In this document: in pieces, positions 15,401 to 16,561 of the stretch
Layout of the letters: every line of letters begins with the position of its first letter
How positions within the stretch are numbered: position 1 is the stretch's first letter
NCBI GenBank assembly: GCA_002427745.1
Contig: DIYF01000047.1
Location: 1 to 16,561 of the forward strand
Direction of reading: 5' to 3'
Source: Roseivirga sp. UBA6061
GTDB taxonomy: Bacteria > Bacteroidota > Bacteroidia > Cytophagales > Cyclobacteriaceae
Length of the DNA: 16,561 bases
Position numbers and translations under genes: made by a program
The notes under the pieces: model-generated
Seen by the model: the letters and a program-made list of their open reading frames with translations, nothing else
Databases searched by the model: none
Told to the model about the DNA's origin: nothing

Positions 15401-16561
15401 TTTTAGCAGTTCTATAACTATTTTTATTACGGCAACAGACGCTGCCGGCAATAGCAGTGCCAACACAAATACCTTCCTGATCACTATTGATACAATCATA
15501 CCCACAGTACAAAGTATCAGTAGGGCAGATGCCAACCCAACATCCGCGAGCAGTGTGGATTTTACGGTTACCTTTAGTGAAGAAGTACACGGTTTAACTA
15601 CCGGCAACTTTTCTCTGGCTCTGACGGGTACACAGAATGCGAATATAGCCAGTCTGTCGGCTGACTCGGGAACCAGTATTTCTGTTACGATTGACAATAT
15701 ATCAGGAGAGGGTAGCTTTGGGTTGAACCTGAGTGATATCACCGGTATTACCGATGTAGCGGGTAATGCCCTGTCCGACACTTTCACCGGAGAGGTCTAC
15801 AATACCAACTTTACGCCTACGGATATCAGTCTGTCTGCCAGCAGCATACTGGAGAATAATGCCATAGACGATGTGGTCGCTATGCTCAGCACAACAGATG
15901 CTGATGCCGGAGACAGTCATACTTATAGTCTGATAGCCGGTACCGGAGACACAGATAATGCTTCCTTTAGCATTGTGGGAGATGAACTCAGAGCGGCTGA
16001 GGAATTCGATCTGGAAACCAAGTCGAGCTATGATATTCGCATCCAGACGGACGATGGGAGAGGAGGCACTTTTGAAGAGGCCTTTACCATCACCATAGAC
16101 AATGTACCGGAGGCTGACCTGAGAATCACAGGTAATAATGATATACCGGCTACACCACTGGGTATTACCACCACTTTTGATATTACCATTCACAATGATG
16201 GTGATGCCATGCTGACAGTGGGTAGCATCCTGTACCCGACTGCCTTTGGCGGACCGGTTTCAGGGATCAGCATAGCTGCCGGGGCAAGTCAGGTGGTAAC
16301 TATGACTTTTACACCCATAGTAGCTCAGCTGTATACAGGTGATATCACCATTGTTACCAATGGTGGTACAGGTACGGTTTCGGTTAGTGCTGACGGTGCT
16401 GTCATCACTTCCATAGACAATGGGTTGTTAAAGGCAGAGGCTATCAGCGTTTATCCTAATCCGGCTTCTGATATCATCACGATAGATCTGTCGGGGTATC
16501 ATGGAAGAGCCCTGGACATCCAGCTCTACGATATGTCCGGTACAAAGGCCTTTGGTATCAG
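6456..16561 (+). CDS. Giant T9SS-exported BspA-type LRR / Ig-repeat surface protein, 3' end outside window
   Basis: The frame is open from the ATG at 6456 to the end of the window, at least 3368 codons, with the stop beyond it. An in-frame ATG at 6474 (MNFVSHL) is an alternative start; TAA at 6435 excludes anything much further upstream. Residues 1-37 form a signal peptide (basic RKIRVQR, then GLLLLFVFMAL, cleavage likely after SQA). The mature protein has four super-repeats (6570-14321), then two near-identical Big-type domains, two further Ig-like domains, a third Big-like domain, a cadherin-like domain, an ASH/HYDIN-like domain and the beginning of a T9SS sorting tail (VYPNP). No enzymatic domain is visible. 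Such proteins cross the inner membrane by Sec, cross the outer membrane by T9SS and are anchored at the surface or released; adhesion, gliding or matrix functions are typical but inferred. A regulatory region of 581 bp precedes it. Confidence 0.9.
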   Translation, partial: MEPILRMNFVSHLVRKIRVQRVGLLLLFVFMALSSQAQNAFITTWETTEVREAIEVGALFSNNYTIDWGDGAVETGRSNNATHVYENPGVHTVTITGDFKRFSANRGTAEKLRSVEQWGTIAWSSFESAFNGAVNFQLNATDAPDLSGVTSMRMMFAGATTFNADLSGWDVSTITNMSFMFWGATSFNGDITSWNVSNVTTMSWMFRDASSFNRDIGSWDVSSVTDIERMFMGTNSMAFNQDISGWEVGQISRFNNLFQVEEGTHAFNQNLGAWDISNMVQASAMFNNTSISVDNYDAMLIGWAQQDTRTPFVGVDGLKYCSLGEAARNILLEKGMNFIGDERNDSCPPELASATKDSDTQITVTFTENVQTNGGNPTDFTVADGAANNYPVTAQADGTPGDMEIVLTVADLSGATGDLEVSYTNNNDEIFSTTTGSARSTINPVIINITPPVMVSGVRDSHTRLTITFDEDIITQEGNPTDFAVQDEQNNTYVVSAQQAGNDETELELTVADFSQAIGKLTVTYTNNNNEISNLVGVPMTTDAVGIEILDEEAPFIIGATKDSDTQITLLFSEPVQTNGGNAGDFTVVDGVGTNYNVSAQADGTAFDNGIVLTVANLSGASGGLTITYANNNDEITDFGGNVLDTDDTGTHLSIITDPNAFVTSWEANRDGARITILTNTDNGEVYNYTIDWGDGSAAETNQTGDAQHTYATRGIYTVTITGDFPRMGGANRFLLSVEQWGNLAWTSFEEAFRNASGMQINATDAPDLSGVTSMVSAFEGCTALNADLNHWDVSSVTDMTSTFKRAAAFNQDLTGWDVSNVTNMTSMFDQALAFNGDISNWNVANVTDMSSMFSSATAFNSDISTWNVSSLTNMFQMFRFASVFNVDISQWNISNVTSLRWTFVSALSFNQDIGSWDVSNVTNMSGTFNKATSFNQDIGEWNVSAVTDMSSMFNEATTFNQDIGNWQTGNVTTLANMFTKAEAFNQDLSAWDISNVTSLATMFSDATAFDQSLGDWDITSVTSMNSMLNNAGLSVANYDATLVGWADQDITNSPVVSAGGLKFCTAGEIARDELIGKGWIFFGDETNDTCFPIVIDATKDSDTQITVEFSENVMSAGGNPTDFTVIDDANNNYVVSAQIDDVAGDAKVVLTVADLSAAVGDITVSYTNNNEEIVGVVNGPVDSTIRGIVIDITPPVMVSGVRDSNSQITILFSDVVLTNESNPGDFTVTDEASNVYPVLSQVDDVANDIRIVLTVSDLTMAIGSLKVTYTNNNDEISNTLGSIMATDATGIQVLDETVPLLSSAVKDSDTQITVSFNEPVQVNGTNPSDFSVTDGGGNTFAVTAMADGTPQDTDIILTVANLSTAVGGVTVTYTNNNDEVTDYGNNPLATDETGVFISILSNATDFVTTWEVTSDGEEITIPTTDINGEVYNYTIDWGDGNVDTNQTGDADHTYTTAGKYMVSISGDFPRIYFERFRTNNRKILSVEQWGNMSWTSFNKAFKSCQNMEVNATDAPDLSGVTDLTEMFSGCHAMNADLSHWDVSTITNMQGTLSSARAFNQDLSDWDVSNVTNMFQTFAGATSFNQSLAAWDITNVEQMSQFLTNTSVSIANYDATLVGWAEQDVKNDVTLGTDLLYCIAGEIAREKLKQRGWFFNGDEFAFDCSPIMLRAVKDSDTQITVTFNEGVLTNEGNPSDFVVTDDANNSYTVSAQVAASAGSTDVVLTVANLAGATGNLTVTYTNNNNELIDATTQTQLVDTNSVVIDFTPPVMISGTRDSNTQLTIRYDDDVQVAGANPGDFTVKDEANNSYTVTDIDDGFADDEEIILTVSDMSLSIGDLSVTYVNNNNEVTNLNNVAMATDAAGLVLIDGLAPFMVSAEKDNNTQITVTFSEPVQTNGGNPTDFTVTDGAGNTYAVSAQADGTANDKELILTVADLSAATGGLTITYVNNNAEVSDFADNELETDEAGVHISIFSDPSAFVTTWRTDEERQKVEILTNDDNGEVYNYTVDWGDGRVDTNEDGDVSHTYANAGTYTVIITGDFPRIYLAARADIPQRLMTVEQWGTGKWSSFNKAFQEAHNMQITATDVPDLSLVVDMSEMFSGAWSLNYDFAGWDVSEIKDMSRMFNNCYSLEGGLGTWNVGDVTDMRQMLNQTRVFKGDLSNWNVGNVTDMQQMFGSSAFNGDISGWDVSKVTNMSLMFIASDFDGDISGWNVSAVEDMRSMFAANGAFSGDLSGWNVSSVTDMSTMFSLAESFNSDLSGWNVSNVTDMNGMFKDAMSFNGDVSTWNVGNVTQFYDMFNNARAFNQDVSSWDVSNSTRFERMFSAAGSFDQNLGDWDITGANAMTAMLDNSNLSIDNYTATLIGWAAQQVRRGTSIGAQGLVYCNAGQEARDILTGGDNVWRITGDARADICPPELIGAEKVSDTEITAIFSDPVQTNGGNPTDFTVVDGAGNNIAVTAQVDGAAGDTEIELTVADLSTALGDLTVTYTNNNNEISDTSGTFMAESSGPVTIDLDATAPEMQSASIDSDTEVTVTFTEAIQTNETNPGDFTVTDGNGTNYPVSAQIDGTAFDNKIMLTVADISGAVDGLTITYTNNNDEIRDFGGNVLDTDGTGVAIVSDATPPTVAITSTANDPTSGAFDITVTFSEDVTGFDLSDLTVGNGTAGNFAGSGAVYTATITPSAEGAVTVDVAASVAQDLAGNDNTAASQFSIENDETVPTVTITSAANDPTGSSFDITVTFSEDVTGFDLSDLTVGNGTAGNFAGSGAVYTATITPSADGTVTVDVAAAAAQDLAGNDNTAATQFSIQADVTAPAAPVIMGISDDTGSDNTDGITSDNTLSFSGTAEANATVEVFVDAGSIGTTTADGSGNWTLDHSGTVLSDADYSVTATASDAVANTSALSAVFTLTVDTVVPASPLLSSISDDNGISSTDIITNDPTLVYTGTAEPFATVIIGAGPFTLQTTTADANGDWVADVTFRPFSSSITIFITATDAAGNSSANTNTFLITIDTIIPTVQSISRADANPTSASSVDFTVTFSEEVHGLTTGNFSLALTGTQNANIASLSADSGTSISVTIDNISGEGSFGLNLSDITGITDVAGNALSDTFTGEVYNTNFTPTDISLSASSILENNAIDDVVAMLSTTDADAGDSHTYSLIAGTGDTDNASFSIVGDELRAAEEFDLETKSSYDIRIQTDDGRGGTFEEAFTITIDNVPEADLRITGNNDIPATPLGITTTFDITIHNDGDAMLTVGSILYPTAFGGPVSGISIAAGASQVVTMTFTPIVAQLYTGDITIVTNGGTGTVSVSADGAVITSIDNGLLKAEAISVYPNPASDIITIDLSGYHGRALDIQLYDMSGTKAFGI
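6570..8432 (+). repeat. Super-repeat unit 1 (PKD-like, 4 LRRs, 3 Ig modules)
   Basis: The unit is 621 codons long. It opens with NAFITTW and a PKD-like domain containing IDWGDG and HTVTITGDF (to about 6790). The LRR block starts at SVEQWG (6795), has four full 25-27-residue BspA/DUF285 repeats from 6945 (pattern QDIS-WDVS-VT-M--MF--A-FN) and closes with a cap carrying NYDAMLIGWA and a cysteine pair, C321 and C347 (7416 and 7494). Three Ig-like beta modules follow at 7497-7802, 7803-8108 and 8109-8432; each ends in TNNN/ANNNDEI-type strands. This unit is the most diverged at its PKD end, lacking the GEVYN lead-in of the others. Confidence 0.85.
8433..10667 (+). repeat. Super-repeat unit 2 (PKD-like, 9 LRRs, 3 Ig modules)
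   Basis: The unit is 745 codons, the longest of the four. NAFVTSW opens a PKD-like domain with GEVYNYTIDWGDG and TVTITGDFPR. The LRR block begins at SVEQWG (8664). Nine regular 25-residue repeats run from 8814 without length variation, so this block has the most regular spacing. The cap has NYDATLVGWA and cysteines at 9648 and 9726, 26 residues apart as in unit 1. Ig-like modules occupy 9729-10034, 10035-10343 and 10344-10667. The second starts TPPVMVSGVRDS, as in unit 1, showing that the three modules were duplicated as a set. Confidence 0.87.
10668..12386 (+). repeat. Super-repeat unit 3 (PKD-like, 2 LRRs, 3 Ig modules)
   Basis: The unit is 573 codons, the shortest, because its LRR block holds only two complete repeats (from 11061) plus the N-terminal and C-terminal caps. 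It opens with DFVTTW and a PKD-like domain with GEVYNYTIDWGDG. The LRR entry is SVEQWG at 10911. The cap keeps NYDATLVGWA and the cysteine pair (11367 and 11445, 26 residues apart). The Ig-like modules lie at 11448-11753, 11754-12062 and 12063-12386. Two LRRs would give a very short solenoid, so the block may be capped scaffold rather than a binding surface. Confidence 0.87.
12387..14321 (+). repeat. Super-repeat unit 4 (PKD-like, 9 LRRs, only 2 Ig modules)
   Basis: The unit is 645 codons. It opens with SAFVTTW and a PKD-like domain with GEVYNYTVDWGDG. The LRR entry is TVEQWG (12630), and nine repeats follow from 12780, two of them 24 residues instead of 25. The cap has NYTATLIGWA and cysteines at 13608 and 13692, 28 residues apart rather than 26. 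Only two Ig-like modules are present (13695-14000 and 14001-14321). The second has the C-terminal signature of the third-type module in unit 1 (DFGGNVLDTD-TG), and no module starts TPPVMVSG, so a second-type module appears to have been lost or fused out. Confidence 0.85.
14322..14891 (+). repeat. Tandem pair of near-identical Big_12-like Ig domains
   Basis: Two 285-bp modules, 14322-14606 and 14607-14891, encode almost the same sequence: T-PTV-ITS-ANDPT, ITVTFSEDVTGFDLSDLTVG, NGTAGNFAGSGAVYTATITP and QDLAGNDNTAA. Most differences are at third codon positions, which indicates an older duplication held by protein-level selection. The pattern matches the bacterial Ig-like Big_12 family, usually a stalk element in surface proteins. 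They mark the change from super-repeats to the C-terminal stalk. Confidence 0.75.
14892..15494 (+). repeat. Two Big_6/Big_13-like Ig modules
   Basis: Two related modules, 14892-15194 and 15195-15494, share the order AP/VPASP, ISDD-G, DN/NDPTL-F/Y-GTAEP/A-A-V, TTADG/ANG-W and ITATDAAGN-S ending TVDT/TIDT. These are hallmarks of bacterial Ig-like repeats in adhesin stalks. They are less alike than the preceding pair. No binding motif is evident. Confidence 0.65.
15495..15812 (+). other. Third Big_12-like Ig domain in the stalk
   Basis: This module has IIPTVQSISRADANPTS, VDFTVTFSEEVHGLTTGNFS and DVAGNALSDTF, the same general plan as the tandem pair at 14322-14891 but clearly diverged and longer. 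It is probably a structural beta-sandwich. Confidence 0.6.
15813..16109 (+). other. Cadherin-like domain
   Basis: The module reads TPTDISLSASSILENNAID, then STTDADAGDSHTYSL, FSIVGDELRAAEEFDLET and YDIRIQTDDGRGGTFEEAFTI. The DADAGD loop, the FD-E motif and the D-DG-G ending are those of bacterial cadherin-like repeats, which bind Ca2+ between domains. Calcium binding is likely by family but not shown here. Confidence 0.7.
16110..16430 (+). other. ASH/HYDIN-like (choice-of-anchor D type) domain
   Basis: The sequence EADLRITGNNDIPATPLGI, then FDITIHNDGDAMLTVGSI, ISIAAGASQVVTMTFTP and YTGDITIVTNGG-GTVSVSADG has the classic order of this domain, often placed just before the T9SS tail in Bacteroidota. 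It is probably a structural spacer. Confidence 0.65.
16434..16561 (+). other. T9SS type A C-terminal sorting domain, truncated by window end
   Basis: The motif AEAISVYPNPASDIITIDLS followed by IQLYDMSGTKA matches the Por_Secre_tail family, with the diagnostic VYPNP at 16449-16463. About 43 residues are visible; the family is usually 70-80, so 30 or so codons and the stop should lie just beyond the window. This tail directs export through the type IX system and is normally removed by the sortase PorU. Confidence 0.88.

Overview
The window looks like a chromosomal segment from a Bacteroidota bacterium, probably of the Cytophagales/Fulvivirga-like group. Four things point that way: a C-terminal type IX secretion (T9SS) sorting tail on a giant surface protein, SPII lipoproteins, an AraC regulator built on a multi-spanning membrane domain, and genes with no Shine-Dalgarno sequence. 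G+C looks moderate by eye. The genus cannot be fixed from sequence alone.

Positions 1-3132 (+ strand) carry a compact run of genes: the C-terminus of an RND-type efflux permease, a six-helix potassium-channel-like protein whose ATG overlaps the permease stop, a membrane-anchored class III nucleotide cyclase 4 bp further on, and, after a 56-bp gap, a membrane-embedded AraC-family regulator. The first three are probably co-transcribed. They suggest a membrane stress, ion or second-messenger unit, but the signal is unknown.

Positions 3128-5874 (- strand) carry a convergent operon: a doubtful 65-aa ORF, a lipoprotein, an erythromycin-esterase/ChaN-like secreted protein, and a second lipoprotein paralogous to the first. 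It ends in a hairpin terminator at 3128-3167. The lipoprotein-enzyme-lipoprotein layout suggests an envelope module of unknown role.

Positions 5875-6455 are a 581-bp divergent control region with no convincing gene. It holds an array of GTCT-headed repeats in 10-bp phase, a 12-bp perfect palindrome and a 7+7 bp inverted repeat close to the giant gene.

Positions 6456-16561 (+ strand) are one uninterrupted reading frame of at least 3368 codons that leaves the window still open. It encodes a signal peptide and four tandem super-repeats. Each super-repeat has a PKD-like domain, a BspA/DUF285 25-residue leucine-rich-repeat block with a Cys-pair cap, and two or three Ig-like beta modules. After these come a mixed stalk (Big-type Ig domains, a cadherin-like repeat, an ASH/HYDIN-like domain) and the start of a T9SS tail with the motif VYPNP. 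The LRR copy number differs strongly between units (4, 9, 2, 9), and the fourth unit has lost an Ig module. The protein is most likely an exported adhesin or matrix protein whose length changes by intragenic recombination. I found no tRNA, rRNA, CRISPR array or insertion sequence.
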